From contig JAIETM010000006.1 in NCBI GenBank assembly GCA_019745155.1, forward strand, positions 1 through 64,000: a DNA stretch of 64,000 nucleotides, in the 5' to 3' direction. How positions within the stretch are numbered: the stretch's first letter is position 1; each line of letters opens with the position of its first letter. The DNA is from Chitinophagaceae bacterium (GTDB taxonomy: Bacteria > Bacteroidota > Bacteroidia > Chitinophagales > Chitinophagaceae). The notes below the pieces were generated by a model that was given only the letters and a program-made list of their open reading frames with translations, was not told where the DNA came from and did no database searches. The position numbers and the translations under genes were made by a program. Shown here piece by piece: positions 18,233-26,550 of this stretch.

Positions 18233-18889
18233 ATGAAACAATTCTTTTCTTGTCTGCTGCTCTCCTTGTCAATATATATTGCTGAAGGGCAGCAGGTGAT
18301 GCTGACAGATTTTGCAGGTCGTCCAGTAAATGTTCCCAAAGAGAATATGGAAGTTGAGGGCAGTGCCTACTATCCAGAAACTGCTTTCAAAAAAGCAACG
18401 GTATTTCTGACCAATAGAACTTTCATTAAAGACATTCCCATTAAGATCGATTTAAAAGATCGTCGGGTGTTTTTTATCAACGATCGTAATGAGGAGTTGG
18501 TCTCTATCATGCCTGTAAAGCAGATTGTTTTTGAAGATGGTGTGGTGATGGAAACAGGTTTTGATGCATCAGGAAAAATTCCTGCTGGAAGTTTTTTTCA
18601 AGTATTGGATACCGGAAAAGTGAAGTTGCTGAAGTATATCGAGATCACCTATGTTGATTCAAAAGGATATAACTCTAATACAATAGTTCGGCAATTCTTT
18701 AGAAAAGATGTTTTCTTGGCTGCAAAAGGACAGCAATTGTGTAGCTTAACTGATGCCAGCGAAATTGCTAGTATCGTGCCTAACAAACAGAGTCTGATTA
18801 CTGGGTTTATCCGAGATCAAATTGGTAAACCAAAGAAGCAAGCAGATTTTGAAAAAATTGTTCGCTATTGTAACAGCCTGTTGCAGTAA
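18233..18889 (+). CDS. Exported protein of unknown function
   Basis: A 218-residue protein with a clear signal peptide (about residues 1-20, MKQFFSCLLLSLSIYIAEGQ) and no family that I recognise. The mature part is rich in beta-prone segments and has no Cys-based lipobox. It starts 12 nt after prfA, so it may be read from the same transcript. It converges with galE, with only 2 nt between stop codons. Confidence 0.7.
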   Translation: MKQFFSCLLLSLSIYIAEGQQVMLTDFAGRPVNVPKENMEVEGSAYYPETAFKKATVFLTNRTFIKDIPIKIDLKDRRVFFINDRNEELVSIMPVKQIVFEDGVVMETGFDASGKIPAGSFFQVLDTGKVKLLKYIEITYVDSKGYNSNTIVRQFFRKDVFLAAKGQQLCSLTDASEIASIVPNKQSLITGFIRDQIGKPKKQADFEKIVRYCNSLLQ

Positions 18890-18891
18890 GC

Positions 18892-19911
18892 TTATGCTTT
18901 TGCTAGCACTTGCTCCCAAGCCCAAGCAGTGCGCATCATGTCTTCCAGATTGTATTTAATCTGCCAGCCTAGCTTTTCTACTGCAGCAGTATTATTGGCA
19001 TAAGTGGCTACAACATCACCAGATCTTCTTGGGCCGGTTGTATAGTTAAGCTTTATGCCGCTAACTTTTTCAAATGTGTGGATGGCTTCTAATACAGATA
19101 TACCATTGCCTGTTCCCAGGTTAAATACTTCACAATCGTTGCTGTTTCGGCTGTCGAGCAAATATTGTAAAGCCAATGTGTGTGCACTGGCGATATCGCA
19201 AACATGGATATAATCTCTGATGCAAGAACCATCACGTGTTGGATAATCTGTTCCATGCACTGTCATCTGTGGCAGCTTGCCAATAGCAGTTTGCGTAATA
19301 GCAGGCACCAGATTCATTGGTCTGCCAATAGGTAATTCACCAATAGCTGCACTCGGATGTGCGCCAACCGGATTAAAATAGCGCAAGAGAATGGCCGATG
19401 CGGCTGTGCTCTTGGTGAAATCGCGAACAATCACTTCGCCCATTTGCTTGGTAGCGCCATAAGGTGACTCAGCTTGTTTGATAGGGAAGTCCTCAGTAAC
19501 AGGCGTACTATCCGGATTGCCATACACGGTACATGAAGAAGAGAAAACAATATGTGGAATACCGAACTCATCAGCGCACTTGAGTAGGTTCACCAATGAG
19601 TTCAGGTTATTCTCGTAATACATCAGTGGCTTCTCGCAAGACTCACCAACGGCTTTATAGGCAGCGAAATGAATGATACCATTGATATCCGTATGCTCTT
19701 GGAATACGGCGTAAGTATCATCAAAATTGCACAGATCAACTTGGTAGTTCTTGATGGCTTTGCCGGTGAGTTTCTCAACTGCTTGTAAGGCGCGAATGTC
19801 TGAGCGACTCAGGTTATCGATGGAGACAACATCAAATCCGTTTTCAATTAAGTCAACAATAGTATGTGTGCCAATATAACCACAACCACCTGTCACAAGA
19901 ATCTTCGCCAT
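18892..19911 (-). CDS. galE: UDP-glucose 4-epimerase
   Basis: A 339-residue extended short-chain dehydrogenase. The NAD-binding glycine motif is at the N-terminus (ILVTGGCGYIGTHT) and the catalytic Tyr-x3-Lys is in SPYGATKQMGE, preceded by SSSCTVYGNP. It interconverts UDP-glucose and UDP-galactose for sugar use and surface polysaccharide synthesis. I start at MAKILVTGG (19911); four more upstream codons are open but not family-like. The PiT gene lies 44 nt upstream on the same strand with no clear terminator between. Confidence 0.93.
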   Translation of the reverse strand: MAKILVTGGCGYIGTHTIVDLIENGFDVVSIDNLSRSDIRALQAVEKLTGKAIKNYQVDLCNFDDTYAVFQEHTDINGIIHFAAYKAVGESCEKPLMYYENNLNSLVNLLKCADEFGIPHIVFSSSCTVYGNPDSTPVTEDFPIKQAESPYGATKQMGEVIVRDFTKSTAASAILLRYFNPVGAHPSAAIGELPIGRPMNLVPAITQTAIGKLPQMTVHGTDYPTRDGSCIRDYIHVCDIASAHTLALQYLLDSRNSNDCEVFNLGTGNGISVLEAIHTFEKVSGIKLNYTTGPRRSGDVVATYANNTAAVEKLGWQIKYNLEDMMRTAWAWEQVLAKA

Positions 19912-19955
19912 AGCGTGCTGCAATTTTCAGCAAGATAAGCGAAGTGTCGAAATCT

Positions 19956-21020
19956 TTACAGGAAGAAACGAAGCAGATAATAAACAACAGCGGCTAATGC
20001 AGCAGATACTGGAATAGTGAGTATCCAAGCCCAAAGCAGGTTTACAGTAACACCCCAGCGTACAGCTGAAAGACGTTTGGTAGCACCTACGCCAATAATA
20101 GAACCGGTAATGGTATGTGTAGTACTCACAGGAATACCAAAATGTTCTGTCAAATAAAGCGTAATAGCACCTGCTGTTTCTGCGCTCACACCCTCTAATG
20201 GGGTTACTTTGGTAATTCTGGTACCCATGGTTTTTACAATCTTCCAGCCACCGCTCAATGTACCCAGGCCAATGGCTAAGAAGCTGGTAAATGGTACCCA
20301 CCAATAGTCGATCACAAAGTGAGAGAAACGTTCTTTCGCATCAAGCGATAAATATGCTGAATTACCAGTTTGTACTTCATAGTAAATTACTGCAGCACCA
20401 ATAATACCCATTACTTTTTGCGCATCGTTACCACCGTGACCTAAACTGAATGCCGCAGAAGAAACCAACTGTAATTTTTTGAACCAGTTTTCAGCTTTGT
20501 ATGGATTCGATCGTTTACAGAGATGCACAATCAATATGGTGATGAAAAAAGCGATGAACATACCAATCAGTGGTGCAAAGAAGATGAACAGGAATGTAGG
20601 GATTACTTTAACGTAGTTGATCACATCGATTTCACCATTGCTCAAACCGCCGGCATGGGCCAGGGCTGCGCCTACGAAACCACCCATGAGGGTATGTGAT
20701 GAACTAGATGGAATACCGAACCACCAGGTCAATAAGTTCCAAGTGATGGCTGCAATGATACCCGCCAGAATTACTTCAAGTGTAATGAATTCAGCATTCA
20801 CCCACTTCGATACGGTATTACCAATCTTGAATTCACCGATGAGGTACTTAGAAATAAAGAATGCAGCGAAATTGAAGACTGCTGCCCAAAGTACAGCTTG
20901 AAAAGGGGTTAACACCTTGGTAGAAACGATAGTGGCAATGGAATTGGCTGCATCATGAAAGCCATTGATATAATCAAAAACAAATGCCAGTATGATAATG
21001 ATAACCAGAATCGTAAACAT
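19956..21020 (-). CDS. pit: Inorganic phosphate transporter, PiT family
   Basis: A 354-residue inner-membrane protein with about ten hydrophobic segments and the two PiT repeats: an N-terminal FDYINGFHDAANSIAT signature and a C-terminal counterpart around GISTTHTITGS-like sequence (GIPVSTTHTITGSIIGVG). PiT proteins import phosphate with protons or sodium. The DUF47/PhoU-like gene lies 25 nt upstream on the same strand, the usual pit operon order. The neighbourhood (PhoBR-like pair, phased repeats) fits phosphate homeostasis. Confidence 0.92.
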   Translation of the reverse strand: MFTILVIIIILAFVFDYINGFHDAANSIATIVSTKVLTPFQAVLWAAVFNFAAFFISKYLIGEFKIGNTVSKWVNAEFITLEVILAGIIAAITWNLLTWWFGIPSSSSHTLMGGFVGAALAHAGGLSNGEIDVINYVKVIPTFLFIFFAPLIGMFIAFFITILIVHLCKRSNPYKAENWFKKLQLVSSAAFSLGHGGNDAQKVMGIIGAAVIYYEVQTGNSAYLSLDAKERFSHFVIDYWWVPFTSFLAIGLGTLSGGWKIVKTMGTRITKVTPLEGVSAETAGAITLYLTEHFGIPVSTTHTITGSIIGVGATKRLSAVRWGVTVNLLWAWILTIPVSAALAAVVYYLLRFFL

Positions 21021-21045
21021 GTGGTTGGGTTTGGGCAGACAAAAC

Positions 21046-21693
21046 TTAAGCGTACTTAATGATGATAGACTCTATCACGTTAGCGGCATCTTCACACTTG
21101 TCGGTGGCGATTTCCAACACCTGATAGATCTCTCTTTTCTTGATCACTTCCTTGAAATCATTTTCCTGCTGGAAAAGCATCTCAATACTCATGTCAAATA
21201 CATCGTCAGCCTGATTTTCGATGCTATTCACTTTCACCATTGATTCTGTCATTTCACGCAGGTTCTTCATATCGCGCAAGCCTTTCACCGCTTTGCGGAT
21301 TTCAATTGAACCCTGTAAAATCAGTTCGGTCATCTTTTGGATGCCGCTATCGTTGGGGTTAACCTTGTAGAAGTTGATTTTTTTAGCAGAAGCGAAAATG
21401 TAGTCTGCAATATCGTCCAGCGCACTGGCCAGATAGTGAATGTCTTCACGGTCGAAGGGCGTGATAAAGTTGCGGCCCAGCTCTGTGAAAATCTGATGCG
21501 TGGTGTCGTCGTTCTTGTGCTCTAAGTCCTCAATTTGAGCGATGATGCTACTGCGTTTGTCGTAATCGTGCTCATGTACCAGTTCCTTCAACTTAATACC
21601 CATGTCATATACTCTGTCGGCAACTGTCTCGAAAAGTTCGTAGAAGATCTTATTCTTAGGCATGAATAAGCGACCGAATGTGTTCATTCCCAT
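21046..21693 (-). CDS. DUF47 (PhoU-like) family protein, PiT partner
   Basis: A 215-residue, mostly helical, charged protein of the DUF47/UPF0111 family, structurally related to PhoU. Such genes are almost always next to pit genes and are thought to modulate phosphate uptake. Conserved acidic metal-site patterns are visible (for example ALDDIADYIF and KCEDAANVIESI). The start could also be at MNTFGRL or MPKNKIF a few codons in. It is divergent from the TonB-dependent receptor gene, with a shared intergenic region that carries phased repeats. Confidence 0.9.
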   Translation of the reverse strand: MGMNTFGRLFMPKNKIFYELFETVADRVYDMGIKLKELVHEHDYDKRSSIIAQIEDLEHKNDDTTHQIFTELGRNFITPFDREDIHYLASALDDIADYIFASAKKINFYKVNPNDSGIQKMTELILQGSIEIRKAVKGLRDMKNLREMTESMVKVNSIENQADDVFDMSIEMLFQQENDFKEVIKKREIYQVLEIATDKCEDAANVIESIIIKYA

Positions 21694-21764
21694 GCATCAA
21701 TTATTTGCCGCAAAAATAAGACTATGCCTGTCAGCGGGGGCAGCAAACAGACAATTAATGATTT

Positions 21765-21847
21765 GGTAATAATAAGATAACGTGAACAACTTGGATTTCT
21801 CCGCTTAATATTCTGGTAACAGTAAGGTAACATTACAGTAATACATG
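21765..21847 (+). promoter_or_regulatory. Phased 11-bp direct repeats (Pho-box-like) before the TonB-dependent receptor
   Basis: Two blocks of direct repeats with an 11-bp period. Block 1 is GGTAATAATAA (21765-21775) then GATAACGTGAA (21776-21786). Block 2 is GGTAACAGTAA (21815-21825), GGTAACATTAC (21826-21836) and AGTAATACATG (21837-21847). Each unit carries (G/A)TAA(C/T) at its start. An 11-bp period is the spacing at which PhoB dimers bind in E. coli. The block ends 34 nt before the receptor ATG (21882). The regulator is inferred, not seen. Confidence 0.5.
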
Positions 21848-21881
21848 CCTGATAGTTTTGCGCCATCAATACCCCAAAAGC

Positions 21882-24671
21882 ATGTACTACGCTCATTACA
21901 CTAAAACTATTTCATTGATTATCAGCATCTTATTTTTTTGCGCAAGTTCTTTTGCGCAAGCTGGTAAGATCAGTGGTAAGATCGTTGACAAGAACAATCA
22001 GCCTGTTTCCGGCGCAGCTATTAAGCTGGTGAATGGAAAAGGCGGTGCTAATGCCGACGTAGAAGGCCGTTTCAGTCTGAGCCTGCCTGCCGGTAATTAT
22101 GCTATCCAGATTTCAGCAATTGGTTATAATGAAAAGTCCATCAGCGACATTTTGATCAAAGCAGGTCAAACAGAAGAGTTGATGATTACTTTAGAACTTG
22201 CTACAAAAGCATTGGAAGGTGTTACCGTAAGAAGTTCTGCTCGCAGAGAAACCATGGCTGCGCTCATACAATACCAGCGCAATACCAACACCGTTGCACA
22301 AGTGGTTTCTGCAGAAGCGATCAAGCGTTCTCCAGACAGAAATACCAGCGAAGTACTGAAGCGTGTACCCGGTGCTTCTATTCAGGAGGGTAAATACCTT
22401 GTTATCAGAGGTCTGGCCGATCGTTACAATCAGGCAACATTAAATGGTGCTTTGTTAAGCAGCTCTGAGCCTGATAGAAAAACTTTCTCATTCGATATCT
22501 TCCCTTCTTCTATCGTAGATAATATCATCATTAACAAGGCCGCTGTTCCTGAATTGCCTGGCGAGTTTGCCGGTGGTTTGGTACAGGTAAATACCAGAGA
22601 TGTACCTGCTAGAGATTTCTTCAACATTCAATTTGGTACAGGTACCAACTTGCAGACGATTGGACATGATTTCTATTCATACAGCGGTGGTAAGCAAGAT
22701 TGGTTAGGTGTGGATGATGGTTCAAGAAGACTGCCTGGTGTATTCCCTACTACGCGATCTAAGTTTATCGGCATGTCTGGTAATGATCAAATTGAAGCGG
22801 CTAAGCGATTCAATAATGTATGGGCTTTAGAACAGATTGCCGTTCCTATGAACGTGGCCATGCAAATGAGTGGTGGTTTTACACGTAAAGTGAAGAATGG
22901 TAATCTGGGTGGTGTGTTTGCCATCAACTACAACAATACAAACAAGCGTATTGAAACATTGCGCTATGATTATTTTCTGGATGGCACGCCAGTATATGAT
23001 TATGATGATAACAAATACCAGCGTGATGTGCTCGTAGGTATTTTGGGTAACCTTACATTCCAGTATGGCAAGAGCAAGTTCAGCTGGAAGAACACATTCA
23101 ACATTAGCTCTTCAGACCATGCTACAAGACGCGAGGGTACCAACCTGCAGGGTCCTTTTGAGGTAAGAGCATTCGAATTAGCATTTGTAAGCAACGCATT
23201 GTTCTCTTCTCAATTAAGTGGTGAACATGTATTGAGTTTCTTGGGTAATACGCGTATGAAGTGGAATGGTAATTTCAGCAGATTGCTGCAATCAACCCCA
23301 GATCTTCGTCGTTTGGGTTATCAGGCCAATACAGGCAGCAATGTGTTTGAAGCAAACGTGCCTCAAGGTTCTTCTTCATTAAGTAGCTCTGGCCGCTTCT
23401 TCAGTTCTTTATCTGATTATGTATGGGGCGGTGGTGCAGACTTCACGAAGAACTTTGCATTCCTCGGTGATCGTCAGGTGATGAAGTTTGGTTATATGTT
23501 CCAAATGAAAGATCGTTTGTTTGAGCCACGTGCTTTGGGTTATGCCATGTATGATAACTCTGCGTCAAATCAGGCAATCAAACGTTTGGATCCTTCTCGC
23601 GTATTCTCGCCAGAGAATCTTGCACTGAATAAGCTCTACATGAATGAAGTAACCAATGTATTCGATAGATATTTTGGTTTGTCTTACCTGAATGCAGCTT
23701 ATCTGCAGTTCGACAATAATTTTGGTACACAATGGAAAGCCTCATGGGGTGTTCGTTACGAAGACTTCTATCAGCAAGTACGCTATCGTCAGAACGACGG
23801 AGAGAAAATGCGTACAGTAAAATCTCAGACAGGTGATTTCCTGCCTTCTGCGAACATCACTTACAAGGTGAACAACAAAACTAACCTGCGTTTCTCTGCT
23901 TCACAAACAGTGATCAGACCTGAGTTCCGTGAATTGGCGCCATTCCGTTTCTACAACTTTGATCTCTTTGTTGTAGAAGGTGGTAACCCCAACTTGAAGC
24001 GTACAAAGATTACCAACCTCGATCTGCGTTATGAGTTGTATCTGGATGGTAGCGAGTTCTTTACGGTTGGTACTTTCTACAAGCATTTCGTGAACCCAAT
24101 TGAACGTTCGTATAATTCTACAGGCGGTGGTAGCGGTTCTCTCTTGTATGTAAATGCACCGAGCGCTAATGGTGCTGGATTAGAAATGGAGTTTAGAAAA
24201 TCACTCGCTTTTGTAGGTGGCGGCAACAATAAATCATTGTGGAATAAGCTGACATTATTCGGTAATGCTTCTTATATCTTCAATAGAGTAAAGTTTGCTA
24301 ACGGTACCTTGACTGAAAGACCTATGCAGGGACAAAGCAACTACGTAGTAAACGGTGGTTTGCAGTTTGATAATACGGCTACTGAAACCAACTTCACCAT
24401 CTTAGCCAACAAAGTAGGTAAGCGTATTTTCATGGTGGGTGATTTGGCATCAGTTGGTAATACATGGGAAGTGCCTAGAACACTTGTTGATTTCCAAATT
24501 ACACAAGGTATTATGAAGAAGAAAGCTGAGCTGAAATTAACCATCAGCGATATCCTGTCTCAGCGTGATAAAGTATATGAAGACCGAAAGTTTGCAGGCA
24601 GACCTGATGTAGAACGCTTCATCGTTCGATATGGTACCAATCTCAATATCTCGTTTGCATACAAACTCTAA
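21882..24671 (+). CDS. TonB-dependent receptor with N-terminal carboxypeptidase-regulatory-like domain
   Basis: A 929-residue outer-membrane receptor, started at MYYAHYTK (21882). It has a signal peptide ending near SFAQ, a CarboxypepD_reg-like domain (about residues 20-110), a plug domain containing VIRGLADRYNQATLNGALL, and a C-terminal beta-barrel. Energised by TonB-ExbBD, it imports a nutrient. It has no SusD-like partner; instead a surface lipoprotein gene follows. Position beside pit and phoBR-like genes and behind Pho-box-like repeats suggests a phosphate or organophosphate substrate, but that is inference. A terminator follows (24685-24704). Confidence 0.9.
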   Translation: MYYAHYTKTISLIISILFFCASSFAQAGKISGKIVDKNNQPVSGAAIKLVNGKGGANADVEGRFSLSLPAGNYAIQISAIGYNEKSISDILIKAGQTEELMITLELATKALEGVTVRSSARRETMAALIQYQRNTNTVAQVVSAEAIKRSPDRNTSEVLKRVPGASIQEGKYLVIRGLADRYNQATLNGALLSSSEPDRKTFSFDIFPSSIVDNIIINKAAVPELPGEFAGGLVQVNTRDVPARDFFNIQFGTGTNLQTIGHDFYSYSGGKQDWLGVDDGSRRLPGVFPTTRSKFIGMSGNDQIEAAKRFNNVWALEQIAVPMNVAMQMSGGFTRKVKNGNLGGVFAINYNNTNKRIETLRYDYFLDGTPVYDYDDNKYQRDVLVGILGNLTFQYGKSKFSWKNTFNISSSDHATRREGTNLQGPFEVRAFELAFVSNALFSSQLSGEHVLSFLGNTRMKWNGNFSRLLQSTPDLRRLGYQANTGSNVFEANVPQGSSSLSSSGRFFSSLSDYVWGGGADFTKNFAFLGDRQVMKFGYMFQMKDRLFEPRALGYAMYDNSASNQAIKRLDPSRVFSPENLALNKLYMNEVTNVFDRYFGLSYLNAAYLQFDNNFGTQWKASWGVRYEDFYQQVRYRQNDGEKMRTVKSQTGDFLPSANITYKVNNKTNLRFSASQTVIRPEFRELAPFRFYNFDLFVVEGGNPNLKRTKITNLDLRYELYLDGSEFFTVGTFYKHFVNPIERSYNSTGGGSGSLLYVNAPSANGAGLEMEFRKSLAFVGGGNNKSLWNKLTLFGNASYIFNRVKFANGTLTERPMQGQSNYVVNGGLQFDNTATETNFTILANKVGKRIFMVGDLASVGNTWEVPRTLVDFQITQGIMKKKAELKLTISDILSQRDKVYEDRKFAGRPDVERFIVRYGTNLNISFAYKL

Positions 24672-24684
24672 GAATCATAAAAGC

Positions 24685-24710
24685 AAGCCTCCCTCGGGAG
24701 GCTTCTTCTT
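24685..24710 (+). terminator. Terminator after the TonB-dependent receptor
   Basis: AAGCCTCC (24685-24692) pairs with GGAGGCTT (24697-24704), with a T-rich tail (CTTCTT). It separates the receptor gene from the lipoprotein gene, so the latter has its own promoter. Confidence 0.7.
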
Positions 24711-24752
24711 AACAATTCAGTAATCTTCTGTTGATATTCTGGTAAACTTCGA
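24709..24752 (+). promoter_or_regulatory. Phased 11-bp repeats (Pho-box-like) before the surface lipoprotein
   Basis: Four 11-bp units lie end to end: TTAACAATTCA (24709-24719), GTAATCTTCTG (24720-24730), TTGATATTCTG (24731-24741) and GTAAACTTCGA (24742-24752). The first five bases of each are variants of (G/T)T(A/G)A(C/T). They end 30 nt before the ATG at 24783 and match in period and core with those before the receptor. Function as a PhoB-type site is inferred. Confidence 0.5.
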
Positions 24753-24782
24753 AAATGACATTTGCAGCATAAATAAAAAACT

Positions 24783-26228
24783 ATGAGAAAAGTCCTGTCT
24801 TTGGCACTGTTTGCCGCTCTTTTCACAACTGCATGTAATAAAGCAGAAGATGATACAGGTGTTGTGGTTCCCCCTAACACTTCAATAGATTTAACACAGC
24901 CTATCATTACTAGAACTACTAGTACAACTGCATTTGCAGAGCCTGCTACTACAATCATTAGTGGAGACATCAAAACAAATACTGTTCTGAAAACAGGCAG
25001 AACGTATCAATTAAGAGGATTTGTTTATGTAACTGACGGTGCAACACTTCGTATCGAACCAGGTGTTACCATCACAGGTGATAATACAACACGTTCTACT
25101 TTGATCATTACCCGTAATGGTAAAATTGATGCACAAGGCACAGCTACACAGCCAATTGTATTCACGTCTAATAAAACTACCGGTGCCAATATGGGTGACT
25201 GGGGTGGTGTGATTATTTTGGGTAACTCAACCAACAATGGTGCTTTTAATGGTACCAATGGATTGATGGAAATTGAAGGTGGTGTAAACGATGCGAGAGG
25301 TTATGGTTTACATGGTGGTAACCAGGTTGCTGATAACTCTGGTACAATGAAATATGTACGCATTGAGTTTCCTGGTATCGCCTTCCAACCTGATAATGAA
25401 ATCAATGGTCTTACATTGGGTAGCGTTGGTAGCGGTACAACATTGGAATATATTCAAGTAGCGTATAGCGGTGATGATTCTTTTGAGTGGTTCGGTGGTA
25501 CAGTAAATGCTAAATATCTGATCGCTTACCGTGGTACAGATGATGATTTTGATACAGATTATGGTTTTAGTGGTCGCATTCAATTCAGTATTGGTATTCG
25601 TGATACGGCTATCGCAGATTTCGCAACCGGTGGTGCATCAAATGGTTTTGAAAGCGACAATGATGCAGGTGGTTCTACCCGTACTCCGCAAACCAGCGCC
25701 GTATTCAGCAATATGACCATCATCGGTCCATGGGCTACTGCCAGTGCCACTGCAGGTGTAGCAGCGCCTTTCCAGCGTGGAGCACATATCCGTCGTAACT
25801 CTGCTATGAGCCTATTTAATTCTGTAATTGTTGGGTATAGAAATGGTATGCGTTTGGATGGCGATCTTTCCGTTGCCAATGCTGTAGGTAATACTCTTGA
25901 AGTGAAGAATACAATCTTGGCTGGTAATGTGGCTACTGCAGATCAGGTGGTAACTGCAGGTGGTGCAAATCCAAGTTTCAACACTGTAAACTGGTTGAAC
26001 ACTACTGGTTCAGGTAATAGTGTACAGACTGCTATGACAGGTTTGATAGGCAATTATAATTATGTAAGTTTTGATCCTCGCCCAGCTTCTGGTTCACCTC
26101 TGCTTACGGGTGCTAGCTTTTCGTCTAATAAGCTTACAAATACCTTCTTCACGCAGGTAGCGTATAGAGGTGCAGTTGGTGCTAACGATACTTGGTGGCA
26201 GGGTTGGACTAGATTCTTCAATAGATAA
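24783..26228 (+). CDS. Large Gly/Asn/Thr-rich surface lipoprotein, probable beta-helix
   Basis: A 481-residue protein with a lipoprotein signal peptide (MRKVLSLALFAALFTTAC, lipobox LFTTAC; mature Cys18). The body is rich in Gly, Asn and Thr with many short beta segments (for example VIILGNS, LEYIQVAYSG, FSNMTIIG), which suggests a right-handed beta-helix, as in the T9SS-linked or parallel-helix repeat proteins often found next to phosphate-type receptors in Bacteroidota. No enzyme motif is obvious. It follows the receptor gene, has its own phased-repeat promoter region, and probably works with the receptor at the cell surface (inference). A terminator follows at 26250-26277. Confidence 0.75.
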   Translation: MRKVLSLALFAALFTTACNKAEDDTGVVVPPNTSIDLTQPIITRTTSTTAFAEPATTIISGDIKTNTVLKTGRTYQLRGFVYVTDGATLRIEPGVTITGDNTTRSTLIITRNGKIDAQGTATQPIVFTSNKTTGANMGDWGGVIILGNSTNNGAFNGTNGLMEIEGGVNDARGYGLHGGNQVADNSGTMKYVRIEFPGIAFQPDNEINGLTLGSVGSGTTLEYIQVAYSGDDSFEWFGGTVNAKYLIAYRGTDDDFDTDYGFSGRIQFSIGIRDTAIADFATGGASNGFESDNDAGGSTRTPQTSAVFSNMTIIGPWATASATAGVAAPFQRGAHIRRNSAMSLFNSVIVGYRNGMRLDGDLSVANAVGNTLEVKNTILAGNVATADQVVTAGGANPSFNTVNWLNTTGSGNSVQTAMTGLIGNYNYVSFDPRPASGSPLLTGASFSSNKLTNTFFTQVAYRGAVGANDTWWQGWTRFFNR

Positions 26229-26249
26229 TCATCCTACACTAGATAAACT

Positions 26250-26277
26250 AAAAAGCATCGCATTAGCGGTGCTTTTT
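26250..26277 (+). terminator. Terminator after the surface lipoprotein gene
   Basis: AAAAAGCATCGC (26250-26261) pairs with GCGGTGCTTTTT (26266-26277) with one wobble, with a 4-nt loop. Its A- and T-runs could also serve the opposite strand. Confidence 0.75.
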
Positions 26278-26385
26278 CTTTACGATTTATTCATGATTTG
26301 CTAAGAAATCCATTACAAAGGGTACAGATATTTGCAACAGTTAGCAAGTAGTGCATTCATAGCAGTTTATTTTCTCAACACACCG

Positions 26386-26411
26386 GCCTTCATTTTCATG
26401 AGGGCTTTTTT
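26386..26411 (+). terminator. Orphan terminator-like hairpin
   Basis: GCCTTCAT (26386-26393) pairs with ATGAGGGC (26398-26405, one mismatch pair) before a T-run (26406-26411). No plus-strand gene lies between the terminator at 26277 and this one, so it could end a small untranslated transcript or be a relic. Confidence 0.4.
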
Positions 26412-26530
26412 ATTAAGTGAAAAGTCAAAAGGGAAAAGCAAAAACTAAAATCAAAAGTGAGAAGCAAAAAGTTAAGTCAAAAGGCAAAGGGCAAAAGCAA
26501 AAAGTAAGGGCAAAGTAAAAAGTTGAAACA
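26412..26530. repeat. Purine-rich low-complexity repeat
   Basis: The strand shown is nearly all A and G, made from variants of short words such as AAGCAAAAAGT and AAGTCAAAAGG repeated about ten times. No coding frame. Similar degenerate filler occurs at 47890-48010. It occupies most of the rest of the 26229-26550 gap. Confidence 0.7.
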
Positions 26531-26550
26531 ATAGCAGTTGTTGCTTTCTG

